Assembly: GCA_949987705.1 (NCBI GenBank)
Contig: OX465281.1
Location: forward strand, 100,463,248 to 100,527,247
DNA length: 64,000 nucleotides
Reading direction: 5' to 3'
DNA from: Thereva unica
Taxonomy: Eukaryota; Arthropoda; Insecta; Diptera; Therevidae
The position numbers and the translations under genes are program-made. The notes below the pieces were generated by a model. The model had not been told where the DNA came from. It made no database searches and saw only the letters and a program-made list of their open reading frames with translations. Below are positions 12,167-23,985 of this stretch, one piece after another (position 1 is the stretch's first letter; each line of letters opens with the position of its first letter).

Positions 12167-12416
12167 TGCCCTTTTTTCGACTAATTTCACTGAGCTAAAA
12201 AGGATAGCCAGAAATTAATTCTGCATGTTTTACATGTTAATCTATGTATTCACCTAATACACTTCACCTCTGAAATAAGTCCTCGTCTGTCATGCCTACA
12301 GTAAGTACTTACCGCACTAGGACATTCCTATGTAAAAGTAGCCTATTATTTAATCACAAAAGTAATGGGTCCATCTCATTACCACCTCGCTTACCTAGCC
12401 ATTACATTTCCCGCTG

Positions 12417-12619
12417 GGAAATGCTGCATATACTCGTATAAAAATATATCTCATTTTCAATTTCAATAATTTTTTGTTAATAACTTTTTATTTTTATCAT
12501 GGAATTGTTTAAAATTTTGGATTATGACTCCTCTTATACTCGTATTTGCTATACAGGGATTTCTTAGGTGAAATTTGAACATCGATTCTGTTGAACAGTG
12601 TAATGTACCTTAATAGTAA
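12417..12619. other. Unassigned spacer
   Basis: No feature recognised. Confidence 0.3.
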
Positions 12620-13525
12620 TTATAAAGTTCTAGTCCACATATGAGAACGTTAACACGTCGCCGCGTAAAAAGCGTACTAAAATCTGTCCCGCATTTAAAC
12701 CAAATCTTAAATTTTCCTTATATCTAACTCTTGACTGCGACTGTTTCCATGAAGTTCAACTCGGGTTCAACTCTGGTTGAACTCTCATGGAAACTCAGTA
12801 ATAGTGATGCACGGTCAAAATTAAAGCCCTTCAGTTTCAATAGTGTGGGTTAACCCCATTTCACCCCCTTAGGGAATGAATTTCGCAAAATCGCTTCTTA
12901 GTGGAGGTCCACGTCATTAAGGGGATGCACTGTCAAAATCTCAGCCCTATAGCTCCTACGTCATTATAGGGATGCACTGCCAAAATTTCAGCCCTATAGC
13001 TCCTACGTCATTACAGGGATGCACTGTCAAAATTTCAGCCCTGTAGTTCCAGCGGTTTTGGGTTGATCCCATTTCACCCCCTTAGGGGATGAATTTCGAA
13101 AAAAACACTTTTTAGTGGATGCCCACGCTATTATAGGGACGCACTGTCGAAATTTCAGCCCTTTAGCTGCAGCGGTTTTGGGTTGACCCCATTTTACCCC
13201 CTTAGGAAATGAATTTCGAAAAATCGCTACTTAGTGGATGTGCACGTCATTAAAGTCAGTCCTATAGCTCCAGCGGTTTGGGTAAACCCCATTTCATCCT
13301 CTTAGGGGATGAATTTCGAAAAATCACTTTACAGTGGATGTCCACGCCATTATAGGGATGCACTGTCAAAATTTCAGCCCTATAACTTTAGCGGTTTAAA
13401 TAAACCCCATTTCAACCCCTTATAAAGTTCTAGTCCACATATGAGAACGTTAACACGTCGCCGCGTAAAAAGCGTACTAAAATCTGTCCCGCATTTAAAC
13501 CAAATCTTAAATTTTCCTTATATCT
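12620..13525. repeat. Satellite block between 106-bp perfect direct repeats
   Basis: Bases 12620-12725 and 13420-13525 are identical (start TTATAAAGTTC, end CTTATATCT) and exactly 800 bp apart. Between them are the right end of the CCGAGTTTCC MITE (12726-12798) and about five satellite monomers (12800-13419) of the kind that fills 17.9-21.2 kb. The repeats have no TG...CA ends, so I do not call them LTRs. The pattern fits insertion of a satellite circle, or an unequal exchange that duplicated the flank. Confidence 0.8.
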
Positions 13526-13647
13526 TTTACACCCAAGTTTTATTAAAAACAAAAAAAAACAGTGTGTTGACTACCAATCTATTTCTGTGTTTTTCTGGTG
13601 GCAGCGTCGATTAATTGTATTGTTAATAGAAAATTACTTTATCATAA

Positions 13648-14748
13648 TCTTACTAATATTATAAACGTGAATGTTTGTATGTATGTTTGTTACTCTTTCA
13701 CGCAAAAACTACTGAATGGATTTTAATGAAACTTTACAATAATATAGCTCATATATCAGAATAACATATAGGCTATAATTTATAAAAAAATTCAACATGG
13801 CCGCCGAAAACTCAAAATGGCCACGCAAATTGTGTTCCGATTTCAATGAAAGTTGGTATATAGAGGTTTTTAAGGTCGCTAATAACGAATTTGGGGTCAA
13901 AACTTATAAATTCAAAATGGCCATGACAATATGGCCGACGAATTTGCCCATTGTGTTCTGATTCCAATGAAAATCGAAATCTGGCGGATTTTAAGGTTGC
14001 AAATAACGAATTTATGATCAAAACTTATAAATTCAAAATGGCGGACGAATTTTTCCAATTGTATTCCGATTCCAATGAAAGTGAATATCTAGGGGTTTCT
14101 AAGGTTGCAAATAACGAATTTATGATCAAAACTTATAAATTCAAAATGGCCGCGCCAATATGTTCGACGAATTTTTCCAATTGTATTCCGATTGCAATGA
14201 AAATCGGTATCTGGGGGCTTTTAGGGCAAACAACGAATTTATGATCAAAGCTTATAAATTCAAAATTGCGGGTCCAATATGACGCACGAATTTTCCCAAG
14301 CCACGTTCTGAAATGTAGTAAATTTCTAAAATTCCCTCTAACCAGTATAGAAACAGTAAAAACGGTAGAAAGAGTCGAAGTTTGCAAATTTGTGCGCCCC
14401 TACATTGTCATCACGAGGTTAAACGATGTCATCTATCGCTTCCAAAAAGTTCGATCGGAAAAAACGGGACCTGGAGGAAGCTGTGTTCGGGACGAATACT
14501 GAGTAAGAAGGGAGCAGTGTAACGGCTAACCGAAAAGAGAAAGTTAAAATTCCAATTCACCGAGAAGTTACATGTTTAGATGCATCTACTTGAATACATA
14601 ACGCTGTTCTAATTGAATCACCGATAAGATTGGGAACAGGGAATTTTTTTCCAGATTTATTGTTTTTTTCCTACCGCGTACAACGCACACAAAATTTTTT
14701 TTTTATTTAAAAGCCTTGCAACGCACACAGGTTTTTTGCTATAGGCTA
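13648..14748 (+). mobile_element. Helitron-like element with internal ~115-bp repeats
   Basis: The start A|TCTTACTAATATTATAAACG is a typical insect Helitron 5' end, and its first ~125 bp recur at 14749. Near the right end GCCTTGCAACGCAC...GGTTTTTTGCTA resembles the hairpin and tip of the element ending at 3691, but the CTAG is eroded. Inside, 13790-14290 holds about four tandem units, each with AAAATGGCC/GCGG, CCAATTGTATTCCGATTCCA and AATAACGAATTTATGATCAA. No helicase is encoded. Confidence 0.5.
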
Positions 14749-16313
14749 TCTTACTAATATTATAAACGCGAATGTTTGTATGGATGTTTGTTACTCTTTC
14801 ACGCAAAAACTACTGAATAGATTTTAATGAAACTTTACAATAATATAGCTCATACTTCAGAATAACATATAGGCTATCTCGAAACCTTCGGGTAGCTGTA
14901 GTGTACTGATATAGAAAAATCCGAAACTTTTGTATGGGAGGTACTCTTCAAATTTCTGGTAAAAAAGTCAGATCCATTTTGTTTTGGTTTTTTTCCGAAA
15001 AAAAATACGATTTCCAAAGTTTCAGATCGATCGGAGTTTATTTACGGATAGTTGCCGTACAATTTTGTTGAAAAAATCAGATTTATCGCGAAGGACGCGG
15101 TTCTCTGAACTTGGATTGAAGTAACTTCGGCTGCATGTGCCTGATTTTAGCAATGTATGGCTTAAATGAAAGGTCTCGAAACCAAAAAGACGACAAATTC
15201 AATAATCAGATGTTCGTCGCTTTTTCTTTTTGAGCTATGGTACCTGGAAATTTCCATAGATTTCAAGGTGCTTGATTTTTCAACATACAATAATTTTGCA
15301 TGGGACATAATTTTTTTCATATTTCTTACGGAAAAATTACTCTTTATCATGCTGTTAAATGTTTGAAAAGTTCGCCCAATGTTGCCAAACGTTGCTTATT
15401 GAACGTATTAACTGTCTCCATTCATAGTGTGAAGTGTGACATCATCGGGAATTGCATCAACGCTACTTGATGGTGGATGTTTAGTGTATTGAGCACCCAA
15501 GTTCCTATTGAATTTGAACCAGAGAGAAACACCTACATGTAACATCAGTAAAAACTCCCGTATTGCCACATCCGTGCAAAATTATTATTTTGGAGCGAAT
15601 GCACCATGGCCTATAAAAAATAGGTCGAAGCGCATGACAGGGCTTTTCAAGATTTCCGAGGAAAACCTAATCCATGGTAGGCGCTCTGACACTACTTGCT
15701 CAACTTTGCCTGGTATACTTCGATCAAAGCCTGCAAATGAGCTGAACGGATGCATGCTTGAAAGCATCACATCTATGGAACAGTAGGTATTGAAAAAACC
15801 AACTTTTGGTCGTTTCAAATAGCGAAATTTCAATCGATAGCATCGATATTATTCGGAATCAAAAATACGAAAATGGCTCCTACTGTATATTAAAATTCTT
15901 ATCACCTCAACTGCAAAATAAACGGAAGCTATAGCGCGTACCAAAAGAATTGGAAATATAAACACAGGCGGCGAACTGACAATTTCACACCCATTAAAAT
16001 TTCGTGTATGGATAAAGTTCAAGCGGACGTGCATTGTAATTTCTTCTTCGAAATTCATTTACGGGCAAAAACACTCCCTCATAGCATCTGACCACGACAA
16101 GAGTGGCAGTGAGACCGCTGAATTGTGATTAGGGATATAAATGAGCAAGTGATTTGGGTTTTTAAACGAACGGAGTTACACTTTTCTTTACGAATGTATT
16201 TGCATCCCGGGATTTGAGACTCAGTGCCCATCGATTTTGAGATTCCCAATTGTTTTGGCGCACGCCATACTATTGGCTTATTTGTGCAGCGAGGCGCACC
16301 GGGTTTCAGCTAG
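14749..16313 (+). mobile_element. Second Helitron-like element, directly abutting the first
   Basis: It begins A|TCTTACTAATATTATAAACG, and the first ~125 bp are nearly identical to 13648 onward. It ends GAGGCGCACCGGGTTTCAGCTAG followed by T at 16314, a classical CTAG end. Frames at 15508-15786 (+) and 15585-15833 (-) are unrecognised. Ends rest on family knowledge of Helitron termini; no Rep/helicase is present. Confidence 0.5.
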
Positions 16314-16523
16314 TCAATTAATAATTACGTGGACTTTAGACTTTCAATAAAAAGTTACTCATACTCTGTGCATAATGTATAAATGCAACGACAATTCTTG
16401 CTGTCTAGACGAAACCTCACTTACCAACGAGGTGAACTGGATATGATGCAACGGAATTTGTAAAAGTTCTTTCCACACCACATGCATTGGGCTTTCTAGA
16501 TCTGCGTTAAAACATATTAATGA

Positions 16524-16853
16524 CTAGCATAAACCCCGCGTGCCTTGCAACGCCTTTAAATAAAAACTGTTTATTATGTGCAATGTTTTCCTTCAAAAAA
16601 AAAAACAAACAAAAAATTCAGCTGTTATTATCCCTAAAAAGGGTTTATGATAGTGCATTTTTTTAATAAATATGGTAAACAAATTGCTGCGTATATCACC
16701 TGTGCTCAACAAATCTGCAAGTTTTGCAGCAGAGATTTGCATGTATATGTCATCAGGAGAAGTGACATTTTAGGGTTTGGCGAACGTTCGTTAAGTTTGT
16801 TCGCCTATTTACGTGGGTGCGAGATATTATGAAGCAATCACAAATGAATATTA
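16524..16853 (-). mobile_element. Helitron 3'-end fragment on minus strand; remainder unassigned
   Basis: On the minus strand the sequence ends AAAGGCGTTGCAAGGCACGC...TATGCTAG followed by T, matching the 3' ends at 3691 and 55304. I cannot place a 5' end. From about 16620 to 16853 no feature is recognised. Confidence 0.4.
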
Positions 16854-17732
16854 AACTAGTTGGGATGTGGGTTCGACCCTTTCGGTCCACACGATCAACT
16901 TCCCAGTATGATGGATGTTGAATATTATGATTGGCTATTTTAATAATAAATGAACAATAGGCAATATAGAATATATGTGTAATACCGAGAATTTGTCACA
17001 ATTGTTTATCAATATTTTCGCTAAAATGTCAAACTAAATGTGCGCACTTACAAGATTAGGTAATCATCATCATGGTAATCACCTCAATGAAGTTGATATA
17101 GTTTTTAGTTCGCGCGGTATCGTGCAGGTACAAAAATCACTTAAGTCATTTAAACCAAAAAACCGCTGGACCGAATATTATAAAAATCTTTTCAGATTAT
17201 ATTGTCGCTAATACGCTTCGAACGGCACCTCAAGTAAGTCAATATCTTTTGTGGTTCGGGCGATATCGTGCAGGTACAAAAATCACTTACGCCGCTTAAA
17301 CAAAAAAACGGCTAGACCGAATTTTATGAAAATCTTTTCAGATCATATTTTGGTTAATTCTCTTCGAACGGCACGTCAACTAAGTCGATATCTTTTATAG
17401 TTCGCGCGATATCGTGCAGGTACAAAAATCACTTAAGTCAATTAAACCAAAAAACCGCTCGACCGAGTATTATAAAAATCTTTTCAGATTATATTGTCGC
17501 TAATACGCTTCGAACGGCACCTCAAGTAAGTCAATATCTTTCGTGGTTCGGGCGATATCGTGCAGGTACAAAAATCACTTACGTCGCTTAAACAAAAAAA
17601 CGGCTGAACCGAATCTCATTAAAATCTTTTCAGATCATATTTCGGTTAATACGCTTCGAACGACACCTCAACGAAGTCGATATCAGTTTTGGTTCGCGCG
17701 ATATCGTGCAGGAAAAAATGACCACATCCGTA

Positions 17733-17781
<49 letters not shown>

Positions 17782-17895
17782 TTCCTCCCAATTTTTTGCT
17801 TAAAATGCTCCTGGCACCTTGAAAGATGAAAATACGTTGAAATTTTCGATTTCGATTTTCGGACCGATTACAATAACTTCCTATACTGGGAAGTT
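16854..17895 (+). mobile_element. Helentron/DINE-1-like element (HINE), best-preserved copy
   Basis: The 5' block ACTAGTTGGGATGTGGGTTC contains a small hairpin (GGGTTCGACC..GGTCCAC). A 13-bp subterminal inverted repeat is AACTTCCCAGTAT at 16897-16909 and ATACTGGGAAGTT at 17883-17895. Five tandem units of about 142-150 bp, each with GCGATATCGTGCAGGTACAA and ATCTTTTCAGAT, occupy 17080-17720. They are followed by a (CA)n run (17739-17778) and a conserved 3' block. This order (5' block, subterminal repeat, ~150-bp tandem units, microsatellite, 3' end) is that of DINE-1/HINE elements, non-autonomous relatives of Helentrons. Confidence 0.65.
17739..17778. repeat. (CA)n microsatellite
   Basis: About 20 CA units, inside the HINE-like element. 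The sister copy at 41621 has about 7 units. Confidence 0.95.
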
Positions 17896-18172
17896 AATAA
17901 AGTGAATTTCGAGTCATTCATTTCTTCGTGATTATAGCGATGCACTGTCAAAATTTCAGACCTTCAGCTTCAGAGTTTTGAGTTAACCCCGTTTCATCCC
18001 CTTAGGGGATGAATTTCGAGTAATCGCCTCTTAGTGGATGTCCACGCCATTATAGGGATGCACTGTCCAAATTACAGCCCTATAGCTCCAGTAGTTTGGT
18101 AACCCCATTTCACCCCTTTACGGAATAAATTTCGAAAAATCGCTCCTAAGTGATTGTCCACGTTATTATATA

Positions 18173-18613
18173 CCGAGTTTCCATGGGAGTCGAGTTGAGT
18201 TGAGGTTTGAGGTTGAGTTGAAATGACACTTCAACTCAACGACTCAACTCTTTGCGTTTCCGTGGCTGACTTTTCTGCCTGTGTACAGACAGCTGAATGT
18301 GTACATGTATTAAGCAAGCAGCTGTTTTTAAATTTGACGTAATATTTTTGTTATTATAAAATAGTGATCATGGACCATAAAATTAATTTATTGTTTTCGT
18401 TGTATAACAGAAATGTTATAAACAGGCGCGACATTTCGACTTTTTTAACATTTGACAATCCCGTTTGTAGTTGTGTGCGTGAACTCTGTTCAATCTACTT
18501 ATTTTCGTTGAGTTGAGCAGAGTTGAAAATCTTTAACGAAAACTCTTGACTGCGACTGTTTCCATGAAGTTCAACTCGGGTTCAACTCTGGTTGAACTCT
18601 CATGGAAACTCAG
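18173..18613. mobile_element. TA-inserting MITE in the satellite, copy 1
   Basis: Bounded by TA (18171-18172 and 18614-18615). The terminal inverted repeat is CCGAGTTTCCATGGGAGT against CTCTCATGGAAACTCAG, with GAGTTGAGTT-rich subterminal arms. No coding capacity. The TA target hints at a Tc1/mariner-type source. Confidence 0.75.
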
Positions 18614-19186
18614 TAATAGTGATGCACGGTCAAAATTAAAGCCCCTCAGTTTCAATAGTGTGGGTTAACCCCATTTCACCCCCTTAGGGAATGAATTTCG
18701 CAAAATCGCTTCTTAGTGGATGTCCACGTCATTAAGGGGATGCACTGACAAAATCTCAGCCCTATAGCTCCTACGTCATTATAGGGATGCACTGCCAAAA
18801 TTTCACCCCTATAGCTCCTACGTCATTACAGGGATGCACTGTCAAAATTTCAGCCCTGTAGTTCCAGCGGTTTTGGGTTGACCCCATTTCACCCCCTTAG
18901 GGGATGAATTTCGAAAAAAACACTTTTAGTGGATGCCCACGCTATTATAGGGACGCACTGTCGAAATTTCAGCCCTTTAGCTCCAGCGGTTTTGGGTTGA
19001 CCCCATTTCACCCCCTTAGGAAATGAATTTCGAAAAATCGCCTCTTAGTGGATGCCCACGCCATTATAGGGATGCACTGTCCAAATTACAGCCCTATAGC
19101 TCCAGTAGTTTGGTAACCCCATTTCACCCCTTTAGGGAATGAATTTCGAAAAATCGCTCCTAAGTGATTGTCCACGTTATTATATA

Positions 19187-19620
19187 CCGAGTTTCCATGG
19201 GAGTCGAGTTGAGTTGAGGTTGAGTTGAAATGACACTTCAACTCAACGACTCAACTCTATGCGTTTCCGTGGCTGACTTTTCTGCCTGTGTACAGACAGC
19301 TGAATGTGTACATGTATTAAGCAAGCAGCTGTTTTTAAATTTGACGTAATATTTTTGTTATTATAAAATAGTGATCATGGACCATAAAATTAATTTATTG
19401 TTTTCGTTGTATAACAGAAATGTTATAAACAGGCGCGACATTTTGACTTTTTTAACATTTGACAATCCCGTTTGTAGTTGTGTGCGTGAACTCTGTTCAA
19501 TCTACTTATTTTCGTTGAATTGAGCAGAGTTGAAAATCTTTAACGAAAACTCTTGACTGCGACTGTTTCCATGAAGTTCAACTCGGGTTCAACTCTGGTT
19601 GAACTCTCATGGAAACTCAG
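19187..19620. mobile_element. TA-inserting MITE in the satellite, copy 2
   Basis: Almost identical to the copy at 18173, including the flanking monomers. It therefore arose by duplication of the array segment and not by an independent insertion. TA lies on both sides (19185-19186 and 19621-19622). Single-end fragments of the family are at 12726-12798 and about 62546-62562. Confidence 0.75.
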
Positions 19621-21164
19621 TAATAGTGATGCACGGTCAAAATTAAAGCCCTTCAGTTTCAATAGTGTGGGTTAACCCCATTTCACCCCCTTAGGGAATG
19701 AATTTCGCAAAATCGCTTCTTAGTGGATGTCCACGTCATTAAGGGGATGCACTGTCAAAATCTCAGCCCTATAGCTCCTACGTCATTATAGGGATGCACT
19801 GCCAAAATTTCAGCCCTATAGCTCCTACGTCATTACAGGGATGCACTGTCAAAATTTCAGCCCTGTAGTTCCAGCGGTTTTGGGTTGACCCCATTTCACC
19901 CCCTTAGGGGATGAATTTCGAAAAAAACACTTTTTAGTGGATGCCCACGCTATTATAGGGACGCACTGTCGAAATTTCAGCCCTTTAGCTTCAGCGGTTT
20001 TGGGTTGACCCCATTTCACCCCCTTAGGAAATGAATTTCGAAAAATCGCTACTTAGTGGATGTGCACGTCATGAAAGTCAGTCCTTTAGCTCCAGCGGTT
20101 TGGGTAAACCCCATTTCATCCTCTTAGGGGATTAATTTCGAAAAATCACTTTACAGTGGATGTCCACGCCATTATAGGGATGCACTGTCAAAATTTCAGC
20201 CCTATAACTTTAGCGGTTTAAATAAACCCCATTTCAACCCCTTAGGGGATGAATCTCGAAAATCGCTTCTTAGTGGATGTCTACGTCATTAAAGGGACGC
20301 ACTGTCAAAATTTCAGCCCAATAGCTCCAGCGGTTTGGGTAAACCCCATTTCACCATCTTAGGGGATGAATTTCGAAAAATCGCTTAATAGTGGATGCCC
20401 ACGCCATTATAGGGATGAACTGTCAAAATTTCAGCCCTATAGCTTTAGCGGCTTGGAAAAACCCCATTTCACCCCTTTAGGGGATGAATTTCTAAAAATC
20501 GCTGAACAGTGGATGTCCACGCCATTATAGGGATGCACTGTCAAAATTTCAGCCCTATAGCTCCAGCGGTTTGCGTAAACCCCATTTGACCCAGTTAGGG
20601 GATGAATTTCGAAAAATCGCTTTAATGTGGATGTCCACGCCATTATAGGGATGCACTGTCAAAATTTCAGCCGTATAGCTTTAGCGGTTTGGATAAACCC
20701 CATTTCACCACTTTAGGGGATGAATTTCGAAAAATCGCTCTTTAGTGGATGTCCACGTCATTATAGGGATGCACTGTCAAAATTTCAGCCCTATAGTTCC
20801 AGCGGTTTGGGTAAACCAGATTTCACCCCCTTAGGGGATGAATTTCGAAAAATCGCTTCTTAGTGGATGTCCACATCATTATAGGGATGCACTGTCAAAA
20901 TTTCAGCCTTATAGCTCCAGCGGTTTTGAGTTGACCCCATTTCACCCCCTTAGGGGATGAATTTCGAAAAATCGCATTTTAGTGGAAGTCCACGTCATTA
21001 TAGGGATGCACTGTCAAAATTTCAGCCATATAGCTCCAGCGGTTTGGGTAAACCCCATTTCACCCCCTTAGGGGATGAATTTCGAAAAATCGCTTCTTAG
21101 TGGATGTCCACATCATTATAGGGATGCACTGTCAAAATTTCAGACCTTTAGCTCTAGCGGTCAG

Positions 21165-23985
21165 TTGGTGGTCAGTCATCAGCGGAATAGGGGGAATAAC
21201 ATGTAGCATAACATGCACGTGCCGTAACTATTTCGGACTGATGGAAGTGCGATCATAACATCCTAGCGGTGGCCACTGGTAACTATTCTATGAGAGAGGA
21301 TAGGCTAATATGATCGGGCTAGTCCCTTCCAAGTAAGGTTGGCGTGAGGATAATAACCTCACCCGTAAAAAACAATTATTACGGAACGAGTAACATGCCT
21401 CGGATACTGTAATAAACGACGACGACCACGGCAACGAAAAAGGCAAAACGCTTTACGAATTTTTTCTTGGAACGTTCGAACTCTGTACAGAACTCGAGCT
21501 TCAAAACATCTAGCCGATACCCTGTCAAAGTATAAAGCTGACATTACCGCCATTCAGGAGATGAGGTGGACAGGGAATGGTGTTTTGCAAAAACCTGAGT
21601 ACGACGTATATTATAGCTGTCATACAAAACACCATGTTCTAGAAGTAGGTTTTATGGTTAGCAAAAGAATGAAGCCTACCATTATCGGCTAAAGCAATAA
21701 ACGAAAGGCTATGCTCCGTTCGTGTGCGAGGTAAATTTAAAAACATCAGCCTCATAAACGCTCACGCACCTACAGAAGAGTCCCCGGTTGATGATAAAGA
21801 AGAATTCTTCGAATTATGCCGCGTACACACCCGGCCAACAAAGGCCAACGAATGGGATTCGCTGACGTTCGTTGGTTCTGTGTGGACGGTTTAGCGAAAG
21901 CCAACGAAGATTCGTTGGCGTTGGCTTCCAACCCGTAGCGTGGCGGTAACATCAAAGGAAACAAGCCGTTTGAGCGAATGTGGTGTGGACGGGCATCGAA
22001 GTTAAACCAACGATTGACAGGCTCGAAGGCCGAAATTTTAAGAGTTTGACGTTTATGGATTTTGTTGCATTTTATAGAAAAGATATTTTTAGTGGCATTT
22101 AGGAAAACTAAATTGAAGCATGTTTCGTTAAGGTATATGAAACTAGATATAATGATTTCTTTGTCGTCATCCATAGCACCCTTCGATGCAATTAAACCGA
22201 ATACCCGTCCCAACGAACGTTTGCTAAACCAACAAATGCTTATGACGTATCTCCGAACGCGAACGAACGTTCGGTAGCCAACGTCGAATGTCGTTGTTGG
22301 CCTTCGTTGGGACGGTGTGTACCCAGTATTAGTTGAACGGGAACTTAATGCCTGCCCCAGGTATGATGTAAAAATCATACTGGGAGATCTGAACGCCAAA
22401 GTAGGTCGGGAGCCCATATACAGGCAATATGTCGGCAACCACAGCTTGCATGAAAACAGTAATGACATTGGACAGCGAGTTGTAGAGATGGCAGCAAGTA
22501 AGAACTTGGTCGTTGCAAGTACTAGATTTGCGCGTAAAGATATCCATAAAGCCACCTGGGTATCTCCTGATGGAGCCACTCGCAACCAAATAGATCATGT
22601 GTTGATAGACCGCCGCCACCTTTCGGGTCTGATGACGGTACGAACGTACCGAGGTGCCAACTTCGACTCGGATCACTATCTTGTTGGTATGGTGCTCCGA
22701 GAGCGCATTACAACGCTGAAAAGCTTTGTATCCGCTGATCAGGCTCGAATCAACACAGCTGCACTACGCAATGAAATGGCCAGAAACAGCTACGGTCATG
22801 CATTAGAACTCGCTCTAAGTCCTGGGGATGAGATGCCGGGCGTCAACGAGAACTGGACCCGCCTTAAAAATACTGTCATTAATATTGCTGATTCCATCTT
22901 AGGCAGAAGTCGTAAAGATCGGAACGACTGGTTCGATAATGAATGCAAGCTGGCAACTGAACGTAAGAATGCTGCGTACCGAGCCATGGAGCAGTCTCAG
23001 AGAACACGGGCACGCGAAGAGAACTATAAAGAGCTCAGAAAAGAAGAAAAGAGAATTCACAGACGAAAAAAGGAAGCCTGGGAATAAAATCTCGTCTGTG
23101 AGCTAGAACAGTAGAGAGAACGACGGCCGCACCAGGCACGGGAGTTCTACCAAAGAGTCCGCAGTATGACGCAATTCACACCACGATGCACATAGTGCAA
23201 GGACAAAGAAGGGAATCTGATCACCGATCCTAAAGGCATCTTGGAGCGATGGGAAGAGCACTTTCATGAATTGCTAAATCTCGAGCTAACTGAGGATTCG
23301 GAGGCTCCACCAATATCTGATGACAATGCTATGCTGCCGCCACCAAGCATAGAAGAAGTTAGCAGAGCCATCTGCCGGCTCAAAAACAACAAGGCCTCGG
23401 GTGCAGACGGCATCGCAGCGGAGCTGGTTAAATATGGAGGGCCTACATTACACCAAGCGATTCATGAATTAATTGTGCAAGTATGGGAGCAGGAAGTGAT
23501 GCCAGAAGACTGGAGAAAAGGCATCCTTTGTCTGGTACACAAAAAAGGAGATATCACAGCCTGCACTAATTATCGCGGTATAACGTTGTTGAGTACCCTG
23601 TATAAGATATTCTCCGCTATCCTACAAAACAGGATGGCCCCATACGCCAGAAACATCATAGGCCATTACCAGTGTGGCTTCAGCCCAGGCAAATCAACGA
23701 CTGATCAGATTTTCACCTTGAGGCAGGCTATGGAAAAATGTCTAGAGTTTCAAAACTCAATTCAACACCTCTTCATAGACTTTAAAGCCGCCTATGATAG
23801 CATAGCCAGGGTAGAACTCTACAAAGCCATGAGAGAATTCGGCATCCCCAACAAACTGACAAGACTATGTAGGTTGACCATGATCAATGTGTCAAGCCAA
23901 GTAAAGGTATCCGGAACACTGTCCAGACCAATCAACATCTATAATGGACTCCGACAAGGGGACGGTCTGGCCTGCCTACTTTTTA
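21165..23985 (+). pseudogene. RTE-type LINE, 5' half: endonuclease and N-terminal reverse transcriptase
   Basis: The APE-type endonuclease is recognisable at 21473-21690 (ADITAIQEMRWTGNG) and 22330-22720 (IILGDLNAKVG, NQIDHVLIDRRH, SDHYLV), with the catalytic D/N and D-H residues present. A linker (QRTRAREENYKEL) ends at a stop at 23086. The reverse transcriptase starts at about 23190 (NNKASGADGIAAEL, NYRGITLLST, GFSPGKSTTDQIF, FIDFKAAYDS). At least two frameshifts or stops lie in the endonuclease, which is also split by the insertion at 21817-22328. At about 23978-23985 the element stops abruptly inside LLF and another LINE begins. Confidence 0.85.
21817..22328. mobile_element. PIF/Harbinger-like MITE in the RTE endonuclease (TSD TTA)
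   Basis: TTA is duplicated at 21814-21816 and 22329-22331. The 15-bp inverted ends are TGCCGCGTACACACC and GGTGTGTACCCAGTA. Subterminal CCAACGAA-type motifs recur on both sides. The endonuclease frame reads on without a gap across one TTA, which fixes the boundaries. TTA target sites are characteristic of PIF/Harbinger. No transposase is encoded. Confidence 0.8.

Larger units (their letters stand above)
6368..12416. mobile_element. CCCAGCGGG-ended element, split by nested insertions
   Basis: The intact relative at 58314-58918 is about 605 bp and begins and ends with CCCAGCGGG/CCCGCTGGG. Here the left tip CCCAGC is at 6368-6373, followed by a nested MITE (6374-8528), then the body from 8529 (AAGCGGGAAAATTAGC) to about 8850. 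The right half runs 12170-12416 and ends TTTCCCGCTGGGA. I infer that this is one ancestral copy with several kilobases of later insertions, including the foldback at 10205-12166, but two separate partial copies are possible. Confidence 0.5.
17920..21160. repeat. ~119-bp satellite array with embedded MITEs
   Basis: The monomer contains GGGATGCACTGTCAAAATTT, CAGCCCTATAGCTCCAGCGG, CCCCATTTCACCCCCTTAGG and GATGAATTTCGAAAAATCGC. The GCACTG anchor recurs at 20652, 20771, 20889, 21008 and 21126, so the period is 118-119 bp. There are about 19-20 monomers. Two copies of a 435-441-bp MITE interrupt the array 1,014 bp apart, giving a higher-order unit of about 1 kb. Reading frames across it are by-products of the repeat. 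Confidence 0.95.

Noticed and set aside
12620..13525. Small LTR retrotransposon (106-bp LTRs)
   Set aside because: The direct repeats lack TG/CA ends and a primer-binding site, and the interior is satellite DNA.
17543..17803. 86-codon frame ending in a histidine/threonine repeat
   Set aside because: It is the HINE tandem unit running into the CA microsatellite; the 41425-41661 frame is the same artefact.
16854..17895. Classical cut-and-paste transposon based on the 13-bp inverted repeat
   Set aside because: The left copy of the repeat is ~43 bp inside the conserved start and no consistent target duplication is seen, which fits a Helentron-type element better.
20437..20643. Minus-strand frame in the satellite
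   Set aside because: It only reflects the ~119-bp period (same peptide repeated) and is not a gene.
17920..21160. CRISPR-like array
   Set aside because: The whole ~119-bp unit repeats without unique spacers, and the context is eukaryotic.
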